A stretch of 64,000 nt of DNA. Source: Clostridium punense (lineage in GTDB: Bacteria > Bacillota > Clostridia > Clostridiales > Clostridiaceae). Each line of letters starts with the position of its first letter. The stretch's first letter is position 1. Shown here in pieces: positions 7,877-16,119 of this stretch. Under the pieces are notes generated by a model that worked only from the letters and a program-made list of their open reading frames with translations, searched no databases and had not been told where the DNA came from. The translations under genes were made by a program, and so were the position numbers. The stretch is from NCBI RefSeq assembly GCF_017874425.1, contig NZ_JAGGLL010000016.1, positions 44,690 through 108,689 on the forward strand, read 5' to 3'.

Positions 7877-10819
7877 ATGAAATTACTTGAAAGGATAAGT
7901 GTAAGAAATAGACTTGTGTCTGTACTTGGTATATGGATAGCAGTGTTTGTTTTCTTTGGGATTTTATCTATAAAGGAAATGAACATGCTTGGAAACATGA
8001 CTAGAAGCTTATATAATCATTCTCTTCCTGTTTCTAATGCAGCAGTGGAGGCTAGAGTAAGTATAATTAAGGTTCAAAGAGACCTTAGAGATTTAATTTT
8101 GTCAAGGGACATTGAGGAATTAGAGTCCTTATCAAGAGAAATAGATAAGACAGATAAAATAGTTTTAGATAATCTTGATATAATTAAAAATCAAACTTCT
8201 TTGCAAAATAATAGAGATTTAGAAAAAGAAGTAAGGCAAGTTTTTACTGAGTGGCAAAAATTCAGAGGAAGAGTAATTGAATTAGTTAGAGATAAAAAAA
8301 TAGATGAAGCTAATGATTTAATAAAAAGTAAAAATAATAATTTTGTAGAAAATATTGAGGCTTTACTTGGAACTATAGATGCTAATTCAACTCTTGATGC
8401 AGAAAACCTTGCTGTGAAATCTAAAGAAATTGAAAAAAGGGAAAGCACGCTGCTTATTACAATAATAACTATAACTACTTTAGCCTTTGTTGTTGTTATT
8501 ATTTTTGTGATTAGAAGCATTATAACACCTATAAATACATTGCAGCAGGCTATGGATAAAAGTATTGCTACCGGAAAACTTGATACAGTAGTTATAGGTG
8601 GAAACAATGAAATTTCCCGAATGGCTAAGTATTATAATAACCTAGTACAAAAGTTAATGCATAATTTCTTCATAAAGGATAATCAGAATAAGCTAAGTGA
8701 AAAAATTTCTGCTTGTGACACCTTGGAGGAATTTGCTGAAGCTACCGTAGGGTATCTTGCTAGGGTAACTTCAGCTGGTAAAGGTGTGTTTTATGTATAT
8801 GATAAAGAACATAATAAATTAGAACTAAAAGGAACCTTTGCCTTTACAGAGGAGGATAAGCCTAGGATTAGCCTTTCTAAGGGACAAGGCATAATTGGAC
8901 AAGTTGCCCTAGAAAAGCAGCCTATAATTCTAAAAGGAGCTAAGGAACCAGAAGGAATTATTTCCTCAGGAATAATTAGAGAAAGTGCAAATAACATATA
9001 TGCCTTTCCTTTAATGTATAAAGAAGAGCTTTACGGTGTTATAGAGCTTGCTTCTTTAGAAAGTTTTGAGGAAAAGACTCTTGAGTTTTTAAATTCCTCA
9101 GCTAATATTATTGGAATAAATCTATATTCAGCAATACAAAGACAAGAAATAAAAAAACTGTTAACCATATCGGAAGAAGCAAGAAAAGAAGCTGATGAAA
9201 AGTCTAAGGAATTAGAATGTGCAAATGAAAGTCTTCAGCTTCAACAGGAATACTTGCAGCAGCAAAGCGAGGAACTAGAGCAGACTAACGCAGAACTTGA
9301 GGAGCAACAACAACTATTGCAGCAACAAAGTGAAGAGCTTCAGCAAACTAATGCAGAGCTTGAAGAACAACAGCAATTGCTTCAACAGCAAAGTGAGGAA
9401 ATGCAACAGACTAATAGCATACTAGAAGAACAGCAAGAGCAACTAAATGAGCAAAAGAGTCTTTTAGAGGAGCAAAATAGAATACTTGAAGAATATACTA
9501 AAGAATTATCAAGGAAAACCCAGGAACTTGAAATGACTAATAAATATAAGTCTGAGTTCCTCTCGAATATGTCTCACGAGCTTAGAACCCCTTTAAATTC
9601 TATTATCTTACTGTCAAAGTTACTTTTAGATAAGAGTAAGGACAGGCTGATTCAGGGAGATGAAGAGAAAATTACTGTAATCAACAAATCAGGACAAGAA
9701 CTTCTAAGGTTAATAAATGATGTGTTAGACCTTTCAAAGGTGGAGTCTGGAGCAATGACTTTAGATAAGTATGGATTTAGCTCTAGTAGTATAAGCAAGG
9801 AAATGAAGGATATGTTTTCTAATGTGGCCTTAGATAAAGGGTTAGAATTTATAGCAAAAGATAGTTTAAATAAAGACTTATATGGAGATGAACATAAAAT
9901 ATCCCAAATTCTAAGAAACTTAATTTCAAATGCTATAAAATTCACCTCAAAGGGATATGTGAGCTTTGAAATTAAGGAGGACACAAAACTTAAAGGAGCT
10001 GTATTATTTGCTATAAAAGATACAGGAATTGGTATATCAGAGGAGAAGCAAAATATCATTTTCAATGAATTCCAACAAGTAGATGGATCTGTTTCTAGAA
10101 AATATGGGGGAACAGGACTGGGGTTATCTATTTCTAAGAAGTTAACTGCGCTAATGGATGGAGAGATAGAAGTTAACAGTATTTTTGGTAAAGGCAGTGA
10201 GTTTATTCTAAGAGTACCAGGGCTAGTGGAAGCTTGTAAAGATTATGATATCAGTAATAGTATCAGTGAAAATATTCTTATTAAGGATAGTGAGTCACAA
10301 ACCACTTTGGAGAACTGTGAAGAACATTATAGCAATAGGAGTTCAGAGGTTGTAGAAGAAGTACATAAGCAGATAGACAAAATAGATAACAACACTGAAA
10401 ACTACTTACTCCAATCTATTAAAAGAGATAATTTAAGTTTAAAGGGAAAAACTATTCTTATTGTGGATGATGACCCAAGAAACATATTCACCCTAGCTTC
10501 TACCTTAGAGGAACATGAAGGTACTGTAATAGAAGCAAGTAATGGTAGAATTGCCCTAGAGAAGCTAGAGAAACAAGATATAGACTTAGTTTTGATGGAT
10601 ATTATGATGCCTGAGATGGATGGATATGAAGCTATGCAGCATATACGGAAAAACCCAAGGTATATAAATCTTCCTATTATTGCAGTTACAGCCAAATCCT
10701 TAAAGGAAGAAAGAGAAAAATGCATTGCTATGGGAGCTGATGATTATATATCAAAGCCTGTGGATTACGATAATCTTATAAGAATAATTAAGGCATGGAT
10801 AAATAAACAAAGTATTTAG
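7877..10819 (+). CDS. HAMP-GAF hybrid histidine kinase with C-terminal receiver
   Basis: A 980-residue membrane hybrid kinase. An N-terminal membrane segment (about 15-33) and a second one (about 190-212) flank a helical 4HB-MCP-like extracytoplasmic sensor. HAMP (213-265) and GAF (about 280-430) follow. A glutamine-rich coiled coil (430-565) carries three copies of a 21-residue repeat. HisKA has NMSHELRTPLNSI, the HATPase has NLISNAIKFTS, DTGIGISEE and GTGLGLSISKKL, and a receiver domain (about 855-975) has ILIVDDDPRN, LVLMDIMMPEMDGYEA and YISKPVD. Unlike the other four kinases here it lacks the EFSDIY tail and the QNCYRLLRL helix, so it belongs to another subfamily. AAAGGAGAT precedes ATG 7877. 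Together with CheR and CheB-CheR it resembles the chemotaxis-like clusters often built around such kinases. Confidence 0.95.
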   Translation: MKLLERISVRNRLVSVLGIWIAVFVFFGILSIKEMNMLGNMTRSLYNHSLPVSNAAVEARVSIIKVQRDLRDLILSRDIEELESLSREIDKTDKIVLDNLDIIKNQTSLQNNRDLEKEVRQVFTEWQKFRGRVIELVRDKKIDEANDLIKSKNNNFVENIEALLGTIDANSTLDAENLAVKSKEIEKRESTLLITIITITTLAFVVVIIFVIRSIITPINTLQQAMDKSIATGKLDTVVIGGNNEISRMAKYYNNLVQKLMHNFFIKDNQNKLSEKISACDTLEEFAEATVGYLARVTSAGKGVFYVYDKEHNKLELKGTFAFTEEDKPRISLSKGQGIIGQVALEKQPIILKGAKEPEGIISSGIIRESANNIYAFPLMYKEELYGVIELASLESFEEKTLEFLNSSANIIGINLYSAIQRQEIKKLLTISEEARKEADEKSKELECANESLQLQQEYLQQQSEELEQTNAELEEQQQLLQQQSEELQQTNAELEEQQQLLQQQSEEMQQTNSILEEQQEQLNEQKSLLEEQNRILEEYTKELSRKTQELEMTNKYKSEFLSNMSHELRTPLNSIILLSKLLLDKSKDRLIQGDEEKITVINKSGQELLRLINDVLDLSKVESGAMTLDKYGFSSSSISKEMKDMFSNVALDKGLEFIAKDSLNKDLYGDEHKISQILRNLISNAIKFTSKGYVSFEIKEDTKLKGAVLFAIKDTGIGISEEKQNIIFNEFQQVDGSVSRKYGGTGLGLSISKKLTALMDGEIEVNSIFGKGSEFILRVPGLVEACKDYDISNSISENILIKDSESQTTLENCEEHYSNRSSEVVEEVHKQIDKIDNNTENYLLQSIKRDNLSLKGKTILIVDDDPRNIFTLASTLEEHEGTVIEASNGRIALEKLEKQDIDLVLMDIMMPEMDGYEAMQHIRKNPRYINLPIIAVTAKSLKEEREKCIAMGADDYISKPVDYDNLIRIIKAWINKQSI
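9257..9445 (+). repeat. Three 63-bp in-frame repeats coding for a Q-rich coiled coil
   Basis: Three consecutive 21-codon units begin at 9257, 9320 and 9383, each of the form QQQSEEL-QTNAELEEQQQLL. The third is diverged at its end. They lengthen the coiled coil between GAF and the kinase core, and the unit is three heptads long, so copy-number change would keep the heptad register. Confidence 0.9.
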
Positions 10820-10843
10820 AAACTAAAAGCAGAGCAGAAACAT

Positions 10844-10878
10844 ATAATAGTCTAGTAGACCGGTTACTAGACTATTAT
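10844..10878 (+). terminator. Hairpin terminator after the hybrid kinase
   Basis: A perfect 14-bp stem, ATAATAGTCTAGTA (10844-10857) with TACTAGACTATTAT (10865-10878), lies 25 bp after the stop codon. The U-run is poor (TATTAG), so termination efficiency is uncertain. Confidence 0.65.
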
Positions 10879-11084
10879 TATTAGTAAAAAACCAAAATTA
10901 AAACATCAAAATTAAAACACACATATGGGCCTATGAAGGCATTTAATGTTACAAACTTAAATCTAATATAAAGCCCGTTAAATGAGTTTAACATAACAAT
11001 TCACAAATATGGACTTAATATAAGGAGGCAAGTACAAGATTAGGACATCAATGATACATAATAATAACTTATAGGGTGATAATT

Positions 11085-12218
11085 ATGAAGCTAGAAATAA
11101 GCTTAAAAGAAAATGAAACTAAGGTAATTCTAATTAGGGGGGAAATAACATCAAAGGAAGAAGCCGCGGTACTCCTTAAAGAACTTAATGAAGTGAAGAT
11201 TAAAACTTATAACATCACTTTCTTCCATGCTAATATGGTTCCAGTTAATATAGTGGAAAGGTTATATTATTTATACAAACACAACTTATGTACTGTAAGC
11301 ATTTTTAAAAAATACTTATATTCTTATCTTTACAGCCTTGGAATAAAGGGGAAGTATGTTGGAAATAAATCTTTAAGTAAAAGCCATGAATTGGGTAAGG
11401 TCATTGAAGAATTTAAGGAAGAGGATATAAGGAACTTTTTAATGAAGGTTTATAAAGTGTATGGATATGATTATACTGGGTATCAAATTCAAAGCATTAT
11501 GAGAAGGGTGAATATATCAATGATCAAATCTAGTATTCACAATTTCAAAGAATTTGAACGCCTAGTGATAGAAGATGCTGCCATGTTTGAACAACTATTT
11601 CTGGACTTTTCCATAAATACCACAGAGTTCTTTAGAGATCCTGAGGTTTTTAATGCTATTAGGGAAAGTATACTTCCGAAGCTAGACTCCTTTAATCACA
11701 TTAAAATTTGGTGTGTGGGATGCTCTATTGGAAAAGAACCCTATTCTCTTGCTATAATGCTCCATGAGTTAGGACTCCTTCATAAGACTCAAATATACGC
11801 CACAGATATTAATCCTTACGTTATAGAAGAAGGGAAAAATGGATTGTTTTCTAAACGGGATTTAGAAAAAGAAATATTAAATTATAGAGAGTCAAAGGGG
11901 GAGCAAGATTTACTTCATTATTTTGAGGAAGAAGAGGAATTCATTAAGGTAAAAAGGTTTTTAAAGGAAAAAATATTATTTTTCTCCCACAGTCTTATAA
12001 GCAGTGGAAGCTTAAATGAATTTACATTAATACTTTGCAGAAATGTACTTATCTACTTTACCCCAGAGCTTCAGGGAAAGGTGTTAGAGAACTTTTATAA
12101 CTCCCTTGATAAAGAAGGATTTTTAGTTCTTGGAAAAAGTGAAGGTTTAATGCTCAATGGAGGGGATAAGTACTTTAAGGAATATTTAGATAAAGAAAAG
12201 ATATTTACTGTAAAGTGA
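11085..12218 (+). CDS. CheR-type SAM-dependent methyltransferase with extra N-terminal domain
   Basis: A predicted glutamate O-methyltransferase of the CheR family, 377 residues from ATG 11085, chosen because AGGGTGAT ends 4 bp before it; an in-frame GTG at 11076 lies inside that ribosome site. The CheR region starts near residue 110 with the all-helical N-subdomain and FLDFSINTTEFFRD, followed by the SAM motif IWCVGCSIGKEPYSLAIML and later LILCRNVLIYF. In the SAM motif the usual GEE is GKE. The first 95 residues (MKLEISLKENETKVILIRGE...) form an unusual alpha/beta domain that might be a diverged STAS fold; I cannot confirm this. The likely substrate is one of the neighbouring signalling proteins. 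Confidence 0.9.
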   Translation: MKLEISLKENETKVILIRGEITSKEEAAVLLKELNEVKIKTYNITFFHANMVPVNIVERLYYLYKHNLCTVSIFKKYLYSYLYSLGIKGKYVGNKSLSKSHELGKVIEEFKEEDIRNFLMKVYKVYGYDYTGYQIQSIMRRVNISMIKSSIHNFKEFERLVIEDAAMFEQLFLDFSINTTEFFRDPEVFNAIRESILPKLDSFNHIKIWCVGCSIGKEPYSLAIMLHELGLLHKTQIYATDINPYVIEEGKNGLFSKRDLEKEILNYRESKGEQDLLHYFEEEEEFIKVKRFLKEKILFFSHSLISSGSLNEFTLILCRNVLIYFTPELQGKVLENFYNSLDKEGFLVLGKSEGLMLNGGDKYFKEYLDKEKIFTVK

Positions 12219-12502
12219 TAATGCCTCAAAATAAAGTACCTGATTAAGAAGAATTCATGGTTCACTATTTTAATAGATATTTAAAAATCTACAAATTTGG
12301 TTAAATAACTTCATAATAAGAGTCACCAGTATTTAGCTTATAAATATTATATTATATGAAACCAATTTTAAAATTTATAAAGTAGCGTTGGTTTGTATAA
12401 TACTTTAGATTTACATAAGTATAGTTCTAAAAAGTATTTAATATGAGAATAAGGGCAGGCTCTTTTATTTTGTGGTTTTATAGGAATATCTAGGGGTGAT
12501 TT

Positions 12503-12979
12503 ATGAGAAAGGGGTATAGTTTAGTAATTTTAGTGGTAGTTACTGCTTTGATTTCAGCGGGAATTACTAGGTTAATTTTAATTAATAATGAGCCTAAGTT
12601 TTATAAAATTGATTACTTAGTAAGGGATATAAAAATTGAAGACTTTCAGTTAGTTTCTATAGGTAACAGTGTTTATATACCTATGGGTCTTAAAATACAA
12701 TATAAGGGGAATATAGACGCTAAGGTGAAGTTTTTAATAATTGGTCTAAAAAAAGGGGAGTACTACCTTTTTAGCATGACCACAGGTAATTTTGAATTTA
12801 CAACAGATAACAGGGAAAAATACTTTCCATCCAATACCTTTCTAAAGAAAATAAACATATCTAAAGATACTAACTTAGATTTAATAATTGAGTATGAAAT
12901 GGGAATTGATGTGGTAAAAGAACATATAAAGATAAATCTTGAGGATTATAAAAATCAGGACATATTGAAGGATGAGTAG
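12503..12979 (+). CDS. Hypothetical membrane-anchored extracytoplasmic protein
   Basis: A 158-residue protein I do not recognise. Residues 5-27 form one hydrophobic segment (YSLVILVVVTALISAGITRL) without a lipobox or clear signal-peptidase site. The rest is probably outside the membrane, with beta-rich stretches (SVYIPMGLKIQYKG) and no cysteines. It starts at ATG 12503 after TAGGGGTGAT. It stands alone between the CheR gene and the toxin locus, with about 285 bp of spacer upstream. Confidence 0.75.
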   Translation: MRKGYSLVILVVVTALISAGITRLILINNEPKFYKIDYLVRDIKIEDFQLVSIGNSVYIPMGLKIQYKGNIDAKVKFLIIGLKKGEYYLFSMTTGNFEFTTDNREKYFPSNTFLKKINISKDTNLDLIIEYEMGIDVVKEHIKINLEDYKNQDILKDE

Positions 12980-13030
12980 GATATTTTTGGGGAATAGGAT
13001 GTAATTTTAGGTTTATTTTTTCTTAAACAA

Positions 13031-13039
13031 TGATATAAT
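13031..13039 (+). promoter_or_regulatory. Extended -10 promoter of the antitoxin RNA
   Basis: TGATATAAT is a perfect extended -10 (TGnTATAAT). No good -35 is visible, as is common for extended -10 promoters. The predicted RNA start is near 13046. Confidence 0.65.
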
Positions 13040-13045
13040 ATATTT

Positions 13046-13175
13046 AAGAAGAAAAAAACAGGATGCGGGAACATCCTGTTTATACAATGCTAGTTGTTTA
13101 GACAACTGGTGTCACTATTATAAACTATATTATTAAAATAGTAGCATCCAATTGGGACTGGGCTACTATTTTTTT
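13046..13175 (+). ncRNA. Candidate antisense RNA antitoxin (RatA/SR4-like position)
   Basis: A predicted transcript of about 130 nt runs convergent to the small toxin gene at 13166-13267 and is complementary to the whole 3' untranslated part of its mRNA. It starts after the extended -10 at 13031-13039. It ends in an intrinsic terminator: AATAGTAGC (13137-13145) pairs with GCTACTATT (13162-13170), followed by TTTTT. The terminator hairpin overlaps the last toxin codons. This geometry, overlap at the 3' ends, is that of txpA-RatA and bsrG-SR4 in Bacillus subtilis. The RNA itself is inferred from promoter and terminator only. Confidence 0.65.
13052..13081 (-). terminator. Terminator of the toxin mRNA
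   Basis: On the minus strand AAACAGGATG and CATCCTGTTT form a perfect 10-bp stem with loop TTCCCG, followed by TTTTCTTCTT. It ends a toxin transcript that extends about 115 nt past the stop codon. Confidence 0.85.
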
Positions 13176-13267
13176 GTGATTTTTTCTATAAGCACTATTA
13201 CTAATGTTATCAATGCTATCAAGAACAAACCGCCTTGAAATAGTAACATTAAAATCTCGTTACTCAT
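13166..13267 (-). CDS. Holin-like type I toxin (33 residues)
   Basis: This is a very short membrane peptide: MSNEILMLLF, then QGGLFLIALITLVIVLIEK and ITKK at the end. It has one membrane helix and a basic C-terminus, the pattern of the putative holin-like toxin family of Firmicutes. ATG at 13267 lies 4 bp after a near-perfect ribosome site (AAGGGAGGTGACGC). The mRNA would start near 13332 and end near 13050, about 280 nt, leaving long untranslated regions on both sides. The 5' leader contains CCGGTGTCAC and the 3' region GTGACACCAG, which can pair (9 of 10) and so may fold the mRNA end to end, as in known type I toxin mRNAs. The partner RNA lies on the opposite strand. Confidence 0.75.
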   Translation of the reverse strand: MSNEILMLLFQGGLFLIALITLVIVLIEKITKK

Positions 13268-13338
13268 ATGCGTCACCTCCCTTCTACAGGGAACGTGACA
13301 CCGGTAGCCCACATTCAACTATTAAATTGTACTCACAG

Positions 13339-13347
13339 ATTATAACA
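13339..13347 (-). promoter_or_regulatory. Extended -10 promoter of the toxin mRNA
   Basis: On the minus strand TGTTATAAT (13347 down to 13339) is a perfect extended -10; the start of transcription would be near 13332, about 65 nt before the toxin start codon. Confidence 0.65.
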
Positions 13348-13435
13348 TGGTTTTATTACTGTTACCATGAAAAATATGGAATAATCCATGACTAAAACCA
13401 CTTAGTACTATATTATTGCTAAAAGTAATTAAAAC

Positions 13436-14359
13436 TTAGATAATACCTTTGAACCATTCTATAGTATCTCTTATAACCTGTTCTTTGTTAAGCTCATTAA
13501 GCATTTCATGTCTTCCACCAGTATATAACTTATAGGTAGTATTACTAATACTTAAAGACTTATAAATGTTATAAAGGTTTATTATACCTTCACCATAATT
13601 TCCAACAGGATCTGCATTACCAGCAAAGATGTAAATAGGTAAATCCTTAGGGATATTATTTAAGTTTTCTTGCTTATGAAGAGTTTTCATTCCCTTAAAT
13701 AGGTCATAGAAAAAGGACACAGGAAATAAGGTACCGCAATAAGGATCTGCTATATATTTTTTTACTTCTTCTTCATCTCTTGTAAGCCAGTCAAAAGAGG
13801 TTTTAGTAGGAACAATCTTTTTATTGTAACTACCAAAAGCAAGCTTGTCTATGAGTTTGCTCTTATGCCTTCTTCCCTTAATCTGTAGGATAGATTTACT
13901 AAGGAATATTCCAAGATTTACAGCCACAGGAGGCTTTCCATTAGTACCAGATAAAACAACTCCAGCTATTTCTTTGCCATATAACTGAATATATCTTTGA
14001 GCTAAGAAGGACCCCATACTGTGTGAAAATAGTACTACTTTCTTATTGGGGTTTTCCTCTTTTATAATATCAGTAAGCTTTTTCATATCTTCAACCATAT
14101 CTTGAAATCCGTCATTATCACTGATGTAGCCAAGTTCTTCTATGGAGTTTGAAGATTTACCATGACCTCTATGGTCATTAGCATAAACTAAAAAGCCAGC
14201 TTCATTTAACTTTTCTGCAAAGTATTCATATCTAAGAGCTCTTTCACTCATACCGTGAGCAATTTGGACAACTCCTTTTATAGAACCCGTTGGAATCCAT
14301 TTGTGTACATTGATTTCTATTCCATCTTTATTTTTGAATTTAAAATCTTCTCTAGACAA
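13436..14359 (-). CDS. Alpha/beta hydrolase, lysophospholipase/monoacylglycerol lipase-like
   Basis: A 307-residue serine hydrolase of the Hydrolase-4 (PldB-like) group, which cleaves acyl esters such as monoglycerides or lysophospholipids. The oxyanion region is QIAHGMSERALRYEYFAEKL, and NDHRGHGKSS is typical of the group. The nucleophile elbow is FSHSMGS (Ser near 115), the acid is in FAGNADPVGNYG and the base in GGRHEML near residue 283. There is no signal peptide, so it is cytoplasmic. ATG at 14359 follows AGAAGGTG. It is a single gene; the exact substrate cannot be told. Confidence 0.92.
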   Translation of the reverse strand: MSREDFKFKNKDGIEINVHKWIPTGSIKGVVQIAHGMSERALRYEYFAEKLNEAGFLVYANDHRGHGKSSNSIEELGYISDNDGFQDMVEDMKKLTDIIKEENPNKKVVLFSHSMGSFLAQRYIQLYGKEIAGVVLSGTNGKPPVAVNLGIFLSKSILQIKGRRHKSKLIDKLAFGSYNKKIVPTKTSFDWLTRDEEEVKKYIADPYCGTLFPVSFFYDLFKGMKTLHKQENLNNIPKDLPIYIFAGNADPVGNYGEGIINLYNIYKSLSISNTTYKLYTGGRHEMLNELNKEQVIRDTIEWFKGII

Positions 14360-14721
14360 AATAACACCTTCTAATCTTAATATTTATATAAATAGTCTAA
14401 CAAAATACAAATTTAAGGAACTTAATTTAAATTTTTATCACTAGATTAATGCTATTTTACCACATTTAGCCAAGGGTTTAAATTTAAAATGTTGCGAAAT
14501 AAGGAATTATATAAGGGACTCTTATTAAAAATTATTTTGCTTATCCCTTGTGATTACTTATAATACAGCATATAAAACTTATATTTGGATATAGTAAAGA
14601 AAAGATTATAAATGTATAATTTTTAAGCATGTTTTGGAAAAAATGTTAGCTCATTTTGTGTACATATGTAATAAGTTAACTTATAATATAAATAAAGGTA
14701 TTTGATTAAGGAGGAATTTAT
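14360..14721. other. Divergent intergenic region
   Basis: A 362-bp AT-rich gap between divergent genes. A -10-like TATAAT at 14682-14687 lies 35 bp before the small membrane protein gene, without a clear -35. I see no further structure. Confidence 0.45.
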
Positions 14722-14997
14722 ATGGCTTATGCTATAAACGTTTTACTGTTAATATTAATGTTTTTAATTGGCTTTGGATTAGGGCATACAACCTTCAAGA
14801 AAAAAGGGTGGTATTATGAGGCAATGCTAGTGGTTTTAATAGTTATTTCTACTTTTATAGGGGTAGATGCTTATATAGTAGCTAGTGATATTTCGCCAGT
14901 TCAATTAAGAATGCCACAAGCCTTACAAATGATATTTTTAGGTGTTCTAGTTAGAAGAATATTAGGTTTACGTTTAAAACCCGCTAAAGTTAATTAA
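14722..14997 (+). CDS. Hypothetical small membrane protein
   Basis: A 91-residue protein with three predicted membrane helices (about 4-22, 34-52 and 62-82) and a basic C-terminus (RRILGLRLKPAKVN). I do not recognise the family. AAGGAGG lies 8 bp before ATG 14722. It is probably co-transcribed with the next small membrane protein gene, 37 bp downstream. Confidence 0.75.
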   Translation: MAYAINVLLLILMFLIGFGLGHTTFKKKGWYYEAMLVVLIVISTFIGVDAYIVASDISPVQLRMPQALQMIFLGVLVRRILGLRLKPAKVN

Positions 14998-15034
14998 TAT
15001 GCTTTGTAATATTATTTAAGGGGGACTATGAATT

Positions 15035-15283
15035 GTGCTTATAATACTAATAATATTAAATATTCCAGTATATAAGTGGATATTTAAACAGTTCTTTAAA
15101 AGCGGTGATGAATTTGCAGAGGCTGTAAAATACAATTTTACACCTGATATAGTTTCGCTATTTAAAGGAAATTACAGAAAAGATAGAATAGCAGAAATTA
15201 AACTAGGGGCCTTTATTATGTGTTGTATTCTTTTAATAGGGTTAGAGTATAGTATAATCAATTCTATTTATAATCTTTTCTAG
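15035..15283 (+). CDS. Hypothetical small membrane protein
   Basis: An 82-residue protein from GTG 15035, preceded by AAGGGGGA about 10 bp upstream; a nearer ATG at 15028 is in another frame. It has an N-terminal hydrophobic stretch (LIILIILNIPVYKWIF) and a C-terminal helix (GAFIMCCILLIGLEYSIIN), joined by a charged 40-residue segment. The family is unknown. It follows another small membrane protein gene in the same direction. Confidence 0.65.
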   Translation: MLIILIILNIPVYKWIFKQFFKSGDEFAEAVKYNFTPDIVSLFKGNYRKDRIAEIKLGAFIMCCILLIGLEYSIINSIYNLF

Positions 15284-15412
15284 ATAAATAGAGTTCAATA
15301 AAGATGCTGCATAAATATATGTAATTCAATTTTCCATTATCTTTAATATAAGCTGATTGAAATTCTTTTAAATGCAGAAGTTATATTACAATTTATATAA
15401 ATAAATTATAAA

Positions 15413-15461
15413 CCCCCTAAGGTATATGGTGAGGTTCACCAAGATACTTTAAGGGGACTTT
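15413..15461. terminator. Bidirectional hairpin terminator
   Basis: CCCCCTAAGGTAT at 15413 pairs imperfectly with ATACTTTAAGGGG ending at 15456, with a GGTGAGGTTCACC core. On the + strand it is followed by ACTTTTTATTT. It ends the + strand membrane genes and lies at the very end of the minus-strand coat operon. Confidence 0.75.
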
Positions 15462-15767
15462 TTATTTCAGCTTCTCAGCAAGGGTTAAGGCAGTTTCTGT
15501 TACTTTCATATCAATTTCAAATTGCTCTTTTAAGTTATAAGCTTGATAGTAGCCTTTTTTCAGCATATAATTTGTAATGGTTGCATGAGTTGCAATGGCA
15601 TGTCTTAGCTGATTTTTAAGAACCTCTCTTACCTTGGGAGAAGTGGTTTCAGTAAGTGCCATGGAATAATTTATTACCCCATTTTTAGCTGCTATTAAAA
15701 AGTCAGTGGCAATTACTTGATCAGTAAGCTTATCCATGCCTGTAAGCATTTCAACTAGTGTATTCAT
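15462..15767 (-). CDS. Spore coat protein, CotF family (YraD/YraF-like)
   Basis: A 101-residue all-helical protein of the Coat-F family, expected in the outer layers of the spore. Typical motifs are TDQVIATDFLIAAKNGVINYSMALTE and SPKVREVLKNQLRHAIATHATITNYMLKKGYY, the ferritin-like helix pair of CotF proteins. It is the last gene of a five-gene operon and a paralog of the protein at 17275-17637, which is slightly longer. ATG at 15767 follows AGGATGGTGAGATT. Mother-cell (sigma-E/sigma-K) expression is likely from the family; no such promoter could be identified. Confidence 0.88.
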   Translation of the reverse strand: MNTLVEMLTGMDKLTDQVIATDFLIAAKNGVINYSMALTETTSPKVREVLKNQLRHAIATHATITNYMLKKGYYQAYNLKEQFEIDMKVTETALTLAEKLK

Positions 15768-15816
15768 AATCTCACCATCCTATATATTTTTCATTTATTC
15801 TAAGATTGGTTTATCT

Positions 15817-16044
15817 TTATATGTTAGGAAGCCTATCCCAGTCACTTCTGGCCTCTTCCATTAGAGCTTTTAATTCTTTTACATGCTCTTCACCTAAAGT
15901 AGCATCTTGATTTAATATGCCCTTTAACTCCTCATCAGAAACCAATTTTGACATGGTAAGAGACTTTGTTAAGCATAAGTTTTTAAAGGTTAATATCTCA
16001 TGTAGTTGAATACATTCATGAGGTGCTATATATTGCTTATCCAT
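15817..16044 (-). CDS. Small CotF-related spore coat protein
   Basis: A 75-residue helical protein starting MDKQYIAPHECIQLHEILTF, clearly paralogous to the 69-residue protein at 17651-17860 (MDKQCLALHETMQVHEMLNF). It corresponds to the first half of longer Coat-F proteins. AAGGAGAT precedes ATG 16044. It lies directly upstream of the larger CotF gene, so small and large subunits come in pairs on both sides of the dehydrogenase gene. Confidence 0.85.
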   Translation of the reverse strand: MDKQYIAPHECIQLHEILTFKNLCLTKSLTMSKLVSDEELKGILNQDATLGEEHVKELKALMEEARSDWDRLPNI

Positions 16045-16119
16045 GGGTTCATCTCCTTAATTTCTCTATAAATTACCTTCCATTTTTACTTCTTCAGTCT
16101 ACATAAATTAATAAAAGTT

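Noticed and set aside
8191..8607. A 138-codon minus-strand ORF (and similar ones at 9652-10065 and 10402-10725)
   Set aside because: These are antisense frames inside the hybrid kinase gene, with no ribosome sites and serine/leucine-rich shadow composition.
13204..13395. A 63-codon + strand ORF over the toxin gene
   Set aside because: It is the antisense shadow of the holin-like toxin and its leader; it has no ribosome site, while the minus-strand ORF has a near-perfect one.
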